Shown: positions 47,564 to 57,230, counted from the stretch's first letter. The stretch is DNA of 64,000 bases from Geoanaerobacter pelophilus (GCF_018476885.1 NZ_JAHCVJ010000012.1:1-64000), one strand, 5' to 3'. The notes: a model not told the origin generated them from the sequence alone. Made by a program: numbers and translations.

Positions 47564-47850
47564 CCTATGCCGACCTGAAAGAAGCGCGCCGAGTGATGGG
47601 CTTAGGTGAGCGGGCAACCTTGAAGGAGATCAAGGCCCGACACAAGGAATTGGTGAAACAACATCACCCGGATACCGGCAATACGAATGAGTCGGAGATG
47701 ATCAGACAGGTGAATGCCGCCTACCGGGTTATACTCGACTATGTTACTGAATACCGCTTCTTCTTTGCCGAGAATGAGTTTTACGAACAGAATCCGGAAG
47801 AGCGAATCTGGCAGCAATTCGCTGATGATCCGCTGTGGGGGAAAAAATAA
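47560..47850 (+). CDS. Small J-domain protein (copy 3)
   Basis: 96 residues, intact HPD (36-38) in VKQHHPDTG; otherwise the same as copies at 29230 and 36342, and sharing the tail ADDPLWGK with the latter. Translationally coupled to the methyltransferase by ATGA. A recurrent methyltransferase/J-domain pair implies a functional link, perhaps folding or assembly of the enzyme through Hsp70. Confidence 0.85.
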   Translation: MTYADLKEARRVMGLGERATLKEIKARHKELVKQHHPDTGNTNESEMIRQVNAAYRVILDYVTEYRFFFAENEFYEQNPEERIWQQFADDPLWGKK

Positions 47851-47893
47851 CGGATGGCTGGGTAGGGTTCGCTCGAATCTGAGCCTGACGACC

Positions 47894-48175
47894 TCAACAA
47901 AAGCCCTTGCTAAGGACCAACTCCGGCAAGGGCTTTTCGTGCGCCTTCTTATGCATGGCCAGGTCAGGGTAGTTGTGCTGTGCCATGACACGCTCTTCAT
48001 CGGAAAAATGTGATGCAGTGTACTGAATGAGCCCATCCAGAATTGATTTCAAGGCGGCATGGCCCTTGCCGGTTTCCATGGGATCATTTAGTTGGTTCAC
48101 CATATCGACCAGTCGCTTGTGCTGGTCGTCGAACTAGCGGATATTGACGCTGTATTTGGCGTTCCATTGTAAAAA
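47894..48175 (-). pseudogene. Bacteriohemerythrin remnant
   Basis: On the minus strand WNAKYSVNIR-stop-FDDQHKRLVDMVNQLND, ILDGLIQYTASHF, DEERVMAQHNYPDLAMHKKAHEK matches a bacteriohemerythrin with its His/Glu/Asp di-iron ligands. A TAG (48134-48136) replaces a codon that is usually Glu; no start codon precedes it and the 3' end runs into a terminator hairpin, losing the last helix. It abuts the MCP stop. Confidence 0.75.
47899..47937. terminator. Bidirectional rho-independent terminator
   Basis: AAAAGCCCTTGC (47899-47910), 15-nt loop, GCAAGGGCTTTT (47926-47937): perfect 12-bp stem with T and A tails, which serves the J-domain gene from the left. Confidence 0.88.
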
Positions 48176-50179
48176 TTAGACATTTTCATTCGACAGACGA
48201 TCCAGCATATCGATAAGGTACTCAGATTGTAAGATCATTTCGTCGCAATATTCATGGGCTTTGCGGGTATCTCCGTTGTTAAACGCAAGCACAGCCTGCT
48301 TGCCAAGATCGTGGACCTTAGCGTGCGGACCTTCAATCTCACGGAACAACTGTTGATGTCCGCAGAGTTCCTTGCCGGTTCCTTGGCACCACTTGCCGAA
48401 CGCACAGGTGAGGTGGGTAGGCAGGTTGTTTGGATCGAGACGTGTCGCACCTGACAGATGTGCGCGAATCTTGCCAGTGAAGATCATATGTGCGCTCTTG
48501 GCCTTCTTGAGGCTCAAAGCAACATTTTCTTCGATTGTAAACTTGTTGAGGTCTGCCATTAACGATTCTGCCAGCGTATTGAGACGACTCGCCTCTACCG
48601 AAGATTCATGAGCGCTTTGAGAACTCTGGCGGACGACATCTGTAATGCGCTGCATATTACCGCTGATCTCGCTGGTTGTAGCCGTTTGTTCTTCCGCTGC
48701 AGTGGCAATCTGACTCACCTGCATGGAGAGATTGCTGATCTGGGCAAGGATTGAATCGATCGCCTCACCCGAGCGGGCGGCCTCCTGAGTGCCTTGCTCA
48801 ACCTGGACAACTCCTTCTTCCATAGACGAAACAGCGGTCTTGGTTTCCTGCTGGATCGACTTAATCATTGTGTCAATCTCTTTGGTCGCTTTGGTGGTGC
48901 GCTCTGCAAGAGCACGAACTTCGTCGGCTACTACTGCAAAGCCGCGTCCCTGTTCGCCGGCCCTGGCTGCCTCTATTGCTGCGTTCAGTGCCAGCAGATT
49001 TGTCTGATCCGCTATATCCTGAATAGTACCTATAATCGCGCCAATCTGCTCCGACTTCTCCCCCAAAGATCCGACTGTCTTTGCCGACTCGCTGACCCGC
49101 TGTGCGATTCGCTCCATAACGGCTATGCTGTTCTTGATGATTGTTGATCCATGATTGGCTTGTTCAGAGGCCTGTGACGCACTTTCAGCGGCAAGTTGGC
49201 AATTCTTTGCGATATCACCGGAAGTTGCTGCCATCTCTTCACCTGCTGTGGCCACAGTCGTGGTTTCGCTTGCAACCTGTTCAGAACCTGCAGCAAGAGT
49301 TTCCGAAGACATGTGTACTTTCGACGCTGCTGCGGTGACCTCAGAGGCTATTGCGGTAAGATTGTTGATGCTGCTGGTGAATGTCGATGCGATCTGGTCA
49401 AATGATTTTGCAATCTGGCTCATCTCATCAGTACCGCTCATGTTGCATCGAGCGGTCAGGTCACCTTGCTCGATATGCGCTGCTGTTTCCATAAGGCTTC
49501 TGGTAGATTTTGTAATTGAGCGAATGATGAGGAATCCGATAATTACTGCCAAGATGACTCCGATGATGATGCTTGCTACCGACCAGCCTATCATCTTCTG
49601 GTAGGATGCGTTACTGCTCTGATAGAGGTCCTTTGCCTGCTTCAACTGGAACTCAAGCAACAATTGCGCATCACCGGCTGCTTTTTTTGCCTGGGCGGTG
49701 CCCCCTTTGAAAATGAGTTCGTTGACGACCCCAAAATTATTGCTCTTGATATTGTCCAGGGCAGGAGAGACAGTCTTATCAATAAATTCATTCTTGGTAG
49801 TGTTAAACGCATCAGCAAGTTTCTTTTCTTCTGGCGAGTCAATGGTCTTTTCGTACTCGGTCCAGAGTTTCGTTATCTCACCAAGAGCCTTTTCGACACT
49901 CTCGGTGTGGTTCGTTACGGGATGATCGTGAAGTTTGCTGACTTGGTTGGCTGGGTCGTGGATTGCGGCAAAAGCAAGTTCACGAACTATGGCGTTTATG
50001 CTTGCCCGAACAGTTGTTATCTGGACCACCGGCACCAGATTATTGTTGTACATCTCCTCCATCCCAGAATTGGCTCTTTTGGTGCTACCGAGGCCGATAA
50101 GGCCAATGATCACCATGCCGACGGAAAGAAGTGAAACGATCAAAATCAGTTTTGCTCTGACTGTCGATAACGTCAGCAT
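48176..50179 (-). CDS. Methyl-accepting chemotaxis protein with CZB domain
   Basis: 667 residues from the ATG at 50179 (GAGGAGG upstream). Two membrane helices (about 8-28 and 190-210) around a four-helix-bundle periplasmic sensor; HAMP; the signalling tip with [29 protein letters not shown]; then a C-terminal CZB zinc-binding module ([34 protein letters not shown]). CZB MCPs respond to zinc and to hypochlorous acid or oxidants. A hemerythrin remnant directly downstream suggests a former redox/oxygen sensing pair. Confidence 0.9.
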   Translation of the reverse strand: MLTLSTVRAKLILIVSLLSVGMVIIGLIGLGSTKRANSGMEEMYNNNLVPVVQITTVRASINAIVRELAFAAIHDPANQVSKLHDHPVTNHTESVEKALGEITKLWTEYEKTIDSPEEKKLADAFNTTKNEFIDKTVSPALDNIKSNNFGVVNELIFKGGTAQAKKAAGDAQLLLEFQLKQAKDLYQSSNASYQKMIGWSVASIIIGVILAVIIGFLIIRSITKSTRSLMETAAHIEQGDLTARCNMSGTDEMSQIAKSFDQIASTFTSSINNLTAIASEVTAAASKVHMSSETLAAGSEQVASETTTVATAGEEMAATSGDIAKNCQLAAESASQASEQANHGSTIIKNSIAVMERIAQRVSESAKTVGSLGEKSEQIGAIIGTIQDIADQTNLLALNAAIEAARAGEQGRGFAVVADEVRALAERTTKATKEIDTMIKSIQQETKTAVSSMEEGVVQVEQGTQEAARSGEAIDSILAQISNLSMQVSQIATAAEEQTATTSEISGNMQRITDVVRQSSQSAHESSVEASRLNTLAESLMADLNKFTIEENVALSLKKAKSAHMIFTGKIRAHLSGATRLDPNNLPTHLTCAFGKWCQGTGKELCGHQQLFREIEGPHAKVHDLGKQAVLAFNNGDTRKAHEYCDEMILQSEYLIDMLDRLSNENV

Positions 50180-50657
50180 ATATGGCCTCCTCAATTAATA
50201 TGATTATTGCTATTCTATCATTTCAGTGCAGAGTACAAGGTCAATACGGAAAATATTCTGCTTTATTGAACGTGCATTATGTACAAAGCCGCCCCATTTA
50301 GGACGGCTTTGTACGTTTAGACAGCATGGTGTTAATCAGATCAGTACTTGATGCTCTTTATGCTTTTGTCTACCACCTTGATGACCTGCTCAGGAACATG
50401 CAACTTTTGTCTTGCTTGTAAACAATACTGCATTATTAGCTGCTCTAGTATGGTTATGTTTGTTAATCACACCTCAACATTTCCTGTGCAATAAATATTG
50501 CAGTTAAATAGTACTGAATACTACGGGATTAAATAGTAATTATTCGATATTGTTATGCTTTTATGTCGGATTAGTTTGGCGTGAAACCTGCTGTAGTTAC
50601 TTGTAGCAGAATTAAGGCGTCTCTAAGAAATACATAATCAGATTTAGGGAGGATGAC
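50180..50657. other. Gene-poor stretch upstream of the MCP
   Basis: No secure gene. Contains the hairpin at 50281 and a 30-codon frame on the minus strand at 50341-50433 (MQYCLQARQKLHVPEQVIKVVDKSIKSIKY in two pieces) that has a protein-like composition but no ribosome site; it may be the tail of a lost gene. Confidence 0.4.
50281..50314. terminator. Perfect inverted repeat (terminator-like)
   Basis: GTACAAAGCCG-n12-CGGCTTTGTAC, 11-bp arms. No T-tract on either side; either a weak bidirectional terminator or a repeat-element hairpin. Confidence 0.45.
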
Positions 50658-51008
50658 ATGAAACGCATTGCGGGATTTATTGGTCTTATGGCGATAGCAG
50701 GTCTCAGCGGGTGTGCAACAGAAGGGTTTGTCCACTCTCAGGTTGATCCGCTTGCCGAGCGTTTGGGCACGCTCGAGAAAAAGGTCAATGCTCTTGAGGC
50801 AAAGCCAGCGGGTCTTTCGGATGCTGAGCGCATGGCCATCAGCCAAGCTGACGCCAAGGCGCAGAAAGCTCTCGATGCTGTTGGCAAACTTACAGCAGAC
50901 GCTGATCGGGCTGAAGCTGCTGCCAAAAGGGCTGAAGCTGCTGCAATGGAAGCCAAGAAAGAAGAGAAGAAGTCGGAAAAGCTTTTCAACCTTGAGCAAA
51001 AGAAGTGA
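50658..51008 (+). CDS. Small coiled-coil lipoprotein
   Basis: 116 residues. Lipobox LSGCATEG, then a continuous Ala/Lys/Glu heptad pattern (ERLGTLEKKVNALEAKP, AEAAAKRAEAAAMEAKKEEKK). Resembles Lpp/Pcp-like outer-membrane lipoproteins. GGGAGG upstream of the ATG. Followed by a strong GC hairpin and an L,D-transpeptidase gene; such enzymes attach Lpp-like proteins to peptidoglycan, so this is a possible substrate (its C-terminal KK fits). Confidence 0.7.
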   Translation: MKRIAGFIGLMAIAGLSGCATEGFVHSQVDPLAERLGTLEKKVNALEAKPAGLSDAERMAISQADAKAQKALDAVGKLTADADRAEAAAKRAEAAAMEAKKEEKKSEKLFNLEQKK

Positions 51009-51022
51009 TTATCCGGACTCGA

Positions 51023-51050
51023 TCAAGGGGGCGATGCATAGCCCCCTTGA
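51023..51050 (+). terminator. Hairpin between lipoprotein and transpeptidase genes
   Basis: TCAAGGGGGC-gatgcata-GCCCCCTTGA, 10-bp perfect stem. It ends 3 nt before the transpeptidase ATG; no T-tract. It may terminate the lipoprotein mRNA or regulate translation of the next gene. Confidence 0.55.
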
Positions 51051-51053
51051 CTA

Positions 51054-51992
51054 ATGGGAAAGACATTGAGTTCATTGACCATTCGGATGCAATCGATTTT
51101 GATCTCGACATTTTTATGTGTACTGTTGGTTCAAGGTGCAACAGCTGCCGAATACACGCTTCGCGACAATATTATTGGCAATTCACACCAGCATGTTGTG
51201 AGGGGGGACGATTCTCTTATCGAATTGGCTCGAAGATTTAACGTAGGCTACAACGAGATTGTTGCTGCGAACCCCGGTGTCGATCCTATTTTGCCCGAAC
51301 CGGGAACACAGGTGAATATTCCCAGTCGATGGATCATCCCTGACGTGACAGTGCGGGAGGGAATTGTGATTAATCTTGATGAAATGCGCCTGTACTATTT
51401 TCCAAAGCGTCTGAAGGATCGAGTGATAACCTATCCCATCGGTATCGGAGACGAAGGATGGGAGACTCCCATTGGCACGTATCGGATCATCGAAAAGATA
51501 GTTGCGCCAGCTTGGCATGTACCGGCATCCATTAAAATGCAGAAGCCTGAACTGCCTGATGTGGTCCCGCCGGGCAATGACAACCCGCTCGGCACTCACG
51601 CCCTAAGGCTTTCCATTGGCACAATACTGATTCATGGCACGGACCGTCCCTTCGGCATCGGCAGGCAGGTCAGCCATGGTTGCATTCATCTATATCCAGA
51701 GGATATACCAAAACTATTCAAGAAGGTGAGGGTGGGAACTAAAGTCACGATAATTCGCCAACCCGTGAAGATTGGATTTGCAAACGGCAGGGTTCTGCTG
51801 GAAGTCCATGGCGATGAGGTTCGAGACCTCATGGTTGAGGCAGAAAAGATAATTAATCAAAAAGGGGTTAGTGGGTTAGTTGATCAGCAAAAACTGGCCA
51901 AGGCTCTAAGAGATAAGACGGGTATACCGACAGACATTACGGAAGATTTGGTTGCCAAAGACGTGGGAAAGGTTGGAAAGCGCCTTCAATAA
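51054..51992 (+). CDS. L,D-transpeptidase with LysM domain
   Basis: 312 residues. Signal segment (MQSILISTFLCVLLVQGATA, after a short lead), LysM (HVVRGDDSLIELARRFNVGYNEI), then the YkuD catalytic domain with HGTDRPF and SHGCIHLYPEDI (Cys about 210). Crosslinks peptidoglycan or attaches lipoproteins. The chosen ATG lacks a ribosome site and stands right behind a hairpin; an internal ATG at 51087 would still give a good signal peptide. No fused partner. Confidence 0.87.
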   Translation: MGKTLSSLTIRMQSILISTFLCVLLVQGATAAEYTLRDNIIGNSHQHVVRGDDSLIELARRFNVGYNEIVAANPGVDPILPEPGTQVNIPSRWIIPDVTVREGIVINLDEMRLYYFPKRLKDRVITYPIGIGDEGWETPIGTYRIIEKIVAPAWHVPASIKMQKPELPDVVPPGNDNPLGTHALRLSIGTILIHGTDRPFGIGRQVSHGCIHLYPEDIPKLFKKVRVGTKVTIIRQPVKIGFANGRVLLEVHGDEVRDLMVEAEKIINQKGVSGLVDQQKLAKALRDKTGIPTDITEDLVAKDVGKVGKRLQ

Positions 51993-52016
51993 ACAATGTT
52001 CAATCTAAGCGGTGTT

Positions 52017-52541
52017 TCAAGGGCGAATTTCAATCGGGGTGCCATCTGCGACCAGTTGCCAAATTTCATCAATTTCGGTGTTGTTGACGGCAATGCACCC
52101 CTTGGTCCAGTTTCTCTGGGTATGGAGATCACCCAGATCTTCAAACCCCTTGGGAAGCCCGTGAATCATGATATCGCCACCTGGAGATCGGCCGCTTTTT
52201 TTTGCCGATGCCAGATCGTGTCGGTTGGGGTAGGAGATGTGTAATGACTTGTAAAACCGGCTGTCTTTGTTGTGGCTGTCGATTGTATAGGCACCTTCCG
52301 GGGTGCGGCAGTCGCCGGCCTTTTGTTTATGGCCAAGCGAGCTACGTCCAAGTGCAACCTTGTAGGAACGTACTACTTCATTTCCGGTGATTAACTGCAT
52401 TATTTTTTGACTCTTATAGACTATTACTCTTTCCACGGGAGGTAGAGCAGCGTTTGCTCGATAAAGCAACACTTCAAGCATTACTAGAATCAAAACAACC
52501 AAGGACGCAATTTGTTGATGTATTTTGGATTTTGTCAGCAT
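52017..52541 (-). CDS. YafK/ErfK-type L,D-transpeptidase
   Basis: 174 residues, minus strand, convergent with the LysM enzyme (24 bp between stops). One N-terminal helix (IASLVVLILVMLEVLLYRANA), then catalytic HGLPKGF and TKGCIAVNNTEIDEIW (Cys 149). ATG at 52541 chosen; the upstream TTG is less likely and neither has a strong ribosome site. It is smaller than the neighbouring enzyme and lacks LysM, so the two probably act on different substrates. Confidence 0.82.
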   Translation of the reverse strand: MLTKSKIHQQIASLVVLILVMLEVLLYRANAALPPVERVIVYKSQKIMQLITGNEVVRSYKVALGRSSLGHKQKAGDCRTPEGAYTIDSHNKDSRFYKSLHISYPNRHDLASAKKSGRSPGGDIMIHGLPKGFEDLGDLHTQRNWTKGCIAVNNTEIDEIWQLVADGTPIEIRP

Positions 52542-52609
52542 GTTAAGCAATGTAACAAATTTAATAGGGAGATAACCACAATAATAATTTCATCAATTGG
52601 GAGGGGTCT

Positions 52610-54049
52610 ATGAAGATGAGAATTCTGCAACAGTTTCTGAATACAAGTCTGATTTCCGTTTTTTTAATTCTCTCTCTTGTTGCACAAGGCGGTTGCGAGA
52701 GCAGAGGAAAGACGGAAATTATCGGGTTCCCACAATCATTTGCTGATCTCGCAGACAAGGTAAAACCAGCGGTCGTGAACATCAGGACGACATCGACCGT
52801 AAAAGTTCCTGGCAACCCATTCAAGCATTTCTTCGGACCTGACCAGGGAGATCAGAACGATCCTTTTGGCGATTTCTTCAAACGTTACTTTGATGATGTC
52901 CCTGACAAGGCGATGAAGCAGCAGAGTCTGGGCTCCGGATTTATCATCAACAAAGACGGGTTCATAATCACCAACAATCATGTGGTTGACAATGCTGATG
53001 AGATCAAGGTGAAACTTTCTGATGGCAGAGAGTACAAGGCAAAAGTAATAGGCCGCGACAGCAAGACCGACCTGGCATTGATAAAAATCTCCTCCACTTT
53101 TGAAAATCTGCCAGTCCTGGCCCTTGGCGATTCGGACAAGATGCGAGTTGGCGACTGGGTAATGGCGGTTGGGAACCCTTTTGGTCTGGAACAAACCGTT
53201 ACCCAGGGGATCATAAGCGCTACCGGCAGAGTAATCGGTTCCGGCCCATATGACAACTTCCTCCAGACCGATGCGCCGATCAATCCTGGCAACAGCGGCG
53301 GTCCGTTGGTCAACCTCAAGGGTGAGGTTATTGGGATAAATACCGCCATTGTCCCGGGTGGCCAGGGAATCGGTTTTGCAATCCCAAGCGCATTGGCCAA
53401 ATCAGTGACCGGCCAGCTAAAGGACAAGGGGAAAGTAGTTCGTGGCTGGATCGGTGTAACTATACAGACCGTTACCCCGGAACTTGCACAGTCATTCGGC
53501 ATGAAGGAAACGAAAGGCGCCTTGGTTGGAGACGTTGCCAGTGGCGGCCCGGCGGAAAAGGGAGGAATAAAAACCGGCGATATAATTGTTTCATTTGACG
53601 GGAAAAACGTGAAGACTTCCAACGACCTTCCACTGCTCGTTTCCGAAACGCCAGTGGGGAAAACAACCCCCGTAACCGTTATACGTGAAAACAAAGAAGT
53701 CAAACTCTCCATTAAAGTAGAAGAGTTGACTGAAGAAAAAATCGCTGCACAGTCGAGTGCTCCGGTACAGAGCTTCGGCATGAAAGTAGACAACATTACT
53801 CCACAGTGGCGACAGCAATTCGGGACCACTGAAAAAACTGGAGTTTTGGTAGTTGGAGTAGAACAAGGAAGTCTGGCTGATGAAGCGGGAATTAAACGGG
53901 GCGATGTCATCAAGGAAGTCAACCGGAAAGCCGTCAAAAACCTGGCTGATTTCAATGCTGTCGTGGCTAAAAGAAGCGAAGGACAACCAACACTATTTCT
54001 CTTGAAAAGAGGGAAACAGACATTCTTTGTGACGCTGGAAAGTCAATGA
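52610..54049 (+). CDS. HtrA/DegP-type periplasmic serine protease
   Basis: 479 residues. Signal segment ending near GGCESRG (possibly a lipoprotein, though the lipobox is poor). Catalytic triad H124 (NNHVVDN), D154 (KTDLALIKI) and S229 (NPGNSGGPLV); PDZ1 (about 275-355, GWIGVTIQTVTPELAQSFG) and PDZ2 (about 385-475). The enzyme degrades or refolds misfolded envelope proteins. GGAGG upstream of the ATG. It is divergent from the YafK-type gene. Confidence 0.92.
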   Translation: MKMRILQQFLNTSLISVFLILSLVAQGGCESRGKTEIIGFPQSFADLADKVKPAVVNIRTTSTVKVPGNPFKHFFGPDQGDQNDPFGDFFKRYFDDVPDKAMKQQSLGSGFIINKDGFIITNNHVVDNADEIKVKLSDGREYKAKVIGRDSKTDLALIKISSTFENLPVLALGDSDKMRVGDWVMAVGNPFGLEQTVTQGIISATGRVIGSGPYDNFLQTDAPINPGNSGGPLVNLKGEVIGINTAIVPGGQGIGFAIPSALAKSVTGQLKDKGKVVRGWIGVTIQTVTPELAQSFGMKETKGALVGDVASGGPAEKGGIKTGDIIVSFDGKNVKTSNDLPLLVSETPVGKTTPVTVIRENKEVKLSIKVEELTEEKIAAQSSAPVQSFGMKVDNITPQWRQQFGTTEKTGVLVVGVEQGSLADEAGIKRGDVIKEVNRKAVKNLADFNAVVAKRSEGQPTLFLLKRGKQTFFVTLESQ

Positions 54050-54101
54050 ATCGGCCATGGATAAAGGAGTTGGCACACCAAGTAGCTAGGGAGGAGCAAT
54101 C

Positions 54102-55364
54102 ATGAAAATAACAATCCAATCGAACATGTTAATGCTGTCACTGATTCTTGTCATATTTTCAGTCTCTTCAGCTTTCGCTCAGACAACGGACGACATCAAA
54201 ACCGTGCCGTACAAGAGCATAGGGCCGCGGGTTGAATCTACCATAGAAAATACTGTAATCGTCACGTTGCGTCGCATCTCCCAGGCTCGTTCCGATATTC
54301 ATCGCAAGGAATTCGCAAAAGCCAGACACGAATTGAATGAGGCTGTATGGCTCATTGAAAGCATCAGAGACAATCTCTCTACATCTGTGGCGAAGAACCT
54401 TATCCGGGTTGCGCGTAACCATTTGGAATATGAGAATCCGCAGCAGGTCCTGAAGGACTTCCCGTCGATATATGATTCCCTAAATAAAGCATCCATCTAT
54501 CTTCCAACCGATAAGGCAAAGAAGCACCTAGACCGGGCAAAGGAATATCTGACAAAAAACAAAAAGCTGGATGCAGACAGAGAACTGGATTTGGCAAACA
54601 AAGCACTGATTGTTATTGAAGTGGAGCAGCCTCTGCTCAAGTCGCAACAATTCGTGACCAAGGCTCAACAATATCTAGCTGCAAAAAAAACAGAGAAAGC
54701 CGATGAAGCATTGAAAATTGCGGAACGGTATACCATGGATCTCTTCTCCAGAGAGAATTCCGCACTTTATCAGGCAAAACAGAACATCTGGCTAGCTTTC
54801 AGCAATTATTCCACTGCTCGCCATGCCGAAGCGAAAATGTATCTTGAAAAAGCCAGGAGTAATCTGAGCAAGGTGGCAGCAGAGGGTAACGCAAAGGCGA
54901 GAGAAGAGGCAGAAAAACTCTTAACGGAAGTATCAGAGCTTGAGAAGAAACTGACAGATGAAGGCAAGGTTGCGGAATCGGCTTTCAAGGCTGCGTGGGA
55001 AAAGGGCAAAGCTCTTGCCGAACGCTCAGCGGCATACGTCTCAGCCGGTCTGTCTGAAGCTGAAACTACCCTCGGAAGTGAAAGCAACCTGATTGAAGCC
55101 CGGTTGCATACGGCGTATGCCGAAACCTATCAAGTAACGACCCAAGAACCGGACAAGTCTGCAAGAGAACTGGATACTGCTTACTCCTATGTGCAAAAAG
55201 CTGCCGAAAGTTCTCTGGCCGGCCCTTCCGACCGTAAAAAGATTCACGACATCGGTAAACTCCTTCTGAATCTCAAGGCAAGTCAGGGGAAGGACGATTC
55301 TGCCACTCAAGAGCGCTTTAACACGGTCAATGAAAAGTTGAACGAGTTAATCCAAAAAATGTAG
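54102..55364 (+). CDS. YfdX-like periplasmic protein
   Basis: 420 residues, signal peptide (LMLSLILVIFSVSSAFA), then two helical units, each reminiscent of the YfdX domain (AKARHELNEAVWLIESIRDNL, DKAKKHLDRAKEYLTKNKKLDADRELDLANKAL). The family is stress-inducible and holds unfolded proteins; single-domain members have about 200 residues, so this is an extended version. GGGAGGAG upstream. Between HtrA and the MRJP-like lipoprotein, in an envelope-stress group. Confidence 0.65.
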   Translation: MKITIQSNMLMLSLILVIFSVSSAFAQTTDDIKTVPYKSIGPRVESTIENTVIVTLRRISQARSDIHRKEFAKARHELNEAVWLIESIRDNLSTSVAKNLIRVARNHLEYENPQQVLKDFPSIYDSLNKASIYLPTDKAKKHLDRAKEYLTKNKKLDADRELDLANKALIVIEVEQPLLKSQQFVTKAQQYLAAKKTEKADEALKIAERYTMDLFSRENSALYQAKQNIWLAFSNYSTARHAEAKMYLEKARSNLSKVAAEGNAKAREEAEKLLTEVSELEKKLTDEGKVAESAFKAAWEKGKALAERSAAYVSAGLSEAETTLGSESNLIEARLHTAYAETYQVTTQEPDKSARELDTAYSYVQKAAESSLAGPSDRKKIHDIGKLLLNLKASQGKDDSATQERFNTVNEKLNELIQKM

Positions 55365-55372
55365 GTGACACC

Positions 55373-56518
55373 ATGAACCTACTATTGGACGTAAGAGCCG
55401 GCAAAATAATCTATTTTCTGACACTACTCCTGTCGCTTTGGGGGTGTGCCACCAATCCGGTCAGTTCCAATCCAATCTTGCCTATTGTACACGAAGCTTT
55501 GTTCGAGTACCCGTATTTCAACGACCAGGTGACTGGAGTTGCCATCTCCCATACTGGGAGAGTCTTCGTAAACTTCCCCCGCTGGGACAAAGATCCTCTC
55601 TATTCAGTTGCAGAACTTCTGCCTGACGGCTCCCTTCACCCCTATCCGGACAACGATTGGAACCGCTGGGGGATGGACGAAGCCAGTCATCCCGAATCCC
55701 ATTTCGTCTGCGTCCAGAGCGTTGTCGTTGATAATGACGATTTCCTCTGGGTGCTCGATCCTGCCTCCCCAGGGTTCAAGGGGGTGGTGTCGGGCGGTGC
55801 GAAACTGGTCAGGATTAATCTTGCCACTGACACCATCGAGCGAGTTATCCCTTTTAATGACGTAGCAGCTCCTCGAAACAGCTACCTCAATGATGTGCGG
55901 GTTGATCCGGATGGTGGAATTGCCTATATCAGCGATTCCGGCGCGGGTGCTATCGTCGTGGTCGATCTGACGAACGGCACGAGCATAAGACGATTGGCAA
56001 GCCATCCATCCACCAAGGCTGAACCGGGTTATGTGCCGGTGATCGGAGGAAAGGAGCTACGCGACGACAACGGCAATGTACCAAAGATACATGCTGATGG
56101 CATAGCAATTGATGCAACAGGTGAATACCTCTATTACCACGCACTGACCGCATCAACACTATATCGTATCAAAACTTCTGCATTGAAGGATACCCATCTG
56201 ACTGAAGAACAACTTTCGGGGCGCGTGGAACGAGTGGCAGTAACCGGAGCCATTGACGGCATGTTGATTGATACTGACAATAACCTCTATTTAACAGCTC
56301 TTGAGGAAAATGCCATAAAATGCTACCGACCTGACGGCAAAATCGACACCATAATAAAGGATAGCCTGATTCAATGGCCGGACAGTATGGACATATCCAC
56401 TGACGGCAATCTCTACTTTACTGCATCGCAGATACATCGGATGCCTCGTTTCAATTATGGCAAAGATGAACGGATTCTACCCTACAAACTCTTCAAATTT
56501 CTGTTGATGTCTTTTTAA
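55373..56518 (+). CDS. MRJP/yellow-like beta-propeller lipoprotein
   Basis: 381 residues. Signal helix (IIYFLTLLLSLWGC) with a lipobox-like LWGC, then the major-royal-jelly-type propeller: GVAISHTGRVFVNFPRW, YLNDVRVDPDGGIAYISDSG, GIAIDATGEYLYYH. Bacterial members are exported and bind or oxidise small molecules; function unclear. Starts 8 bp after the YfdX-like stop. It ends 25 bp before a cytochrome gene. Confidence 0.75.
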   Translation: MNLLLDVRAGKIIYFLTLLLSLWGCATNPVSSNPILPIVHEALFEYPYFNDQVTGVAISHTGRVFVNFPRWDKDPLYSVAELLPDGSLHPYPDNDWNRWGMDEASHPESHFVCVQSVVVDNDDFLWVLDPASPGFKGVVSGGAKLVRINLATDTIERVIPFNDVAAPRNSYLNDVRVDPDGGIAYISDSGAGAIVVVDLTNGTSIRRLASHPSTKAEPGYVPVIGGKELRDDNGNVPKIHADGIAIDATGEYLYYHALTASTLYRIKTSALKDTHLTEEQLSGRVERVAVTGAIDGMLIDTDNNLYLTALEENAIKCYRPDGKIDTIIKDSLIQWPDSMDISTDGNLYFTASQIHRMPRFNYGKDERILPYKLFKFLLMSF

Positions 56519-56543
56519 CACAACATGCAAGGAGGAAATCAAA

Positions 56544-56876
56544 GTGAAAAAATCAATAATCTCAAGTTCAACGCTACTAATCTTTTGTTTCTCAGCAACG
56601 TCCGGATTCTGTGACAATGTGAAAGGAGAAAAACTAGACGGCAAGAAAGAGTTCGAGAAGCATTGCGCAGTATGCCATCCCAATGGCGGAAACATCATTA
56701 ATGCCCAGAAGCCATTGGCCAGGGAATCTCTGAAAGCCAATGGGGTGAAGAATGCAAAAGACATTATTGGCAAGATGCGCAAGCCTGGCCCGGGAATGAC
56801 CAAGTTTGATGTCAAAACCATTTCCAACAAAGAAGCAAAGGCAATAGCCGAATATATTCTTAAGACATTCAATTAG
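56544..56876 (+). CDS. Monoheme c-type cytochrome
   Basis: 110 residues. Signal peptide, heme site CAVCH (41-45) in EKHCAVCHPNGGN, and distal Met in MRKPGPGMTKF, a class I cytochrome c (c6/c5-like). Periplasmic. AAGGAGG upstream of the ATG. Followed by a triheme cytochrome, together a small electron-transfer unit. Confidence 0.9.
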   Translation: MKKSIISSSTLLIFCFSATSGFCDNVKGEKLDGKKEFEKHCAVCHPNGGNIINAQKPLARESLKANGVKNAKDIIGKMRKPGPGMTKFDVKTISNKEAKAIAEYILKTFN

Positions 56877-56900
56877 AAGTCATCACAAGGAGGCATTATC

Positions 56901-57230
56901 ATGAATAAACAGATCGGGACATTAAGTTTGATTATGATGGTTATGGCGAGTAGCAGTGCTCTTGCTGTTGGCTCAGGCAAGACGCTGGAATTCAAGGAAA
57001 GCTCGATGGGAACAGTGGTTTTTGATGGGACAGCTCACAAGAATGCCGGATTAACCTGTTCCGACTGTCATAACCCTGAAATTTTCCCAAAGATGAAGAA
57101 GGGGTCAGTCAAGATAACCATGAATGAGCTGTATGCCGGCAAGTATTGCGGGAGATGTCATGATGGCAAGAAAGCCTTCATGATCAAGGACAACTGTACT
57201 CGCTGTCACCATAAGCCTGATAGCAAATAA
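56901..57230 (+). CDS. Triheme c7-type cytochrome
   Basis: 109 residues, signal peptide (LIMMVMASSSALA), three CxxCH motifs (CSDCH, CGRCH, CTRCH) with the extra His ligands in TAHKNAG and CHH. This matches the triheme c(7) family of Geobacter periplasmic cytochromes (PpcA-like). It shuttles electrons in the periplasm. AAGGAGG upstream. Confidence 0.9.
   Translation: MNKQIGTLSLIMMVMASSSALAVGSGKTLEFKESSMGTVVFDGTAHKNAGLTCSDCHNPEIFPKMKKGSVKITMNELYAGKYCGRCHDGKKAFMIKDNCTRCHHKPDSK

Noticed and set aside
54070-54087. TTGGCACACCAAGTAGCT as a sigma54 promoter for the YfdX-like gene
   Set aside because: The GC doublet is one base too far from the GG doublet (13 instead of 12), which sigma54 does not tolerate; it also overlaps a likely ribosome site region.
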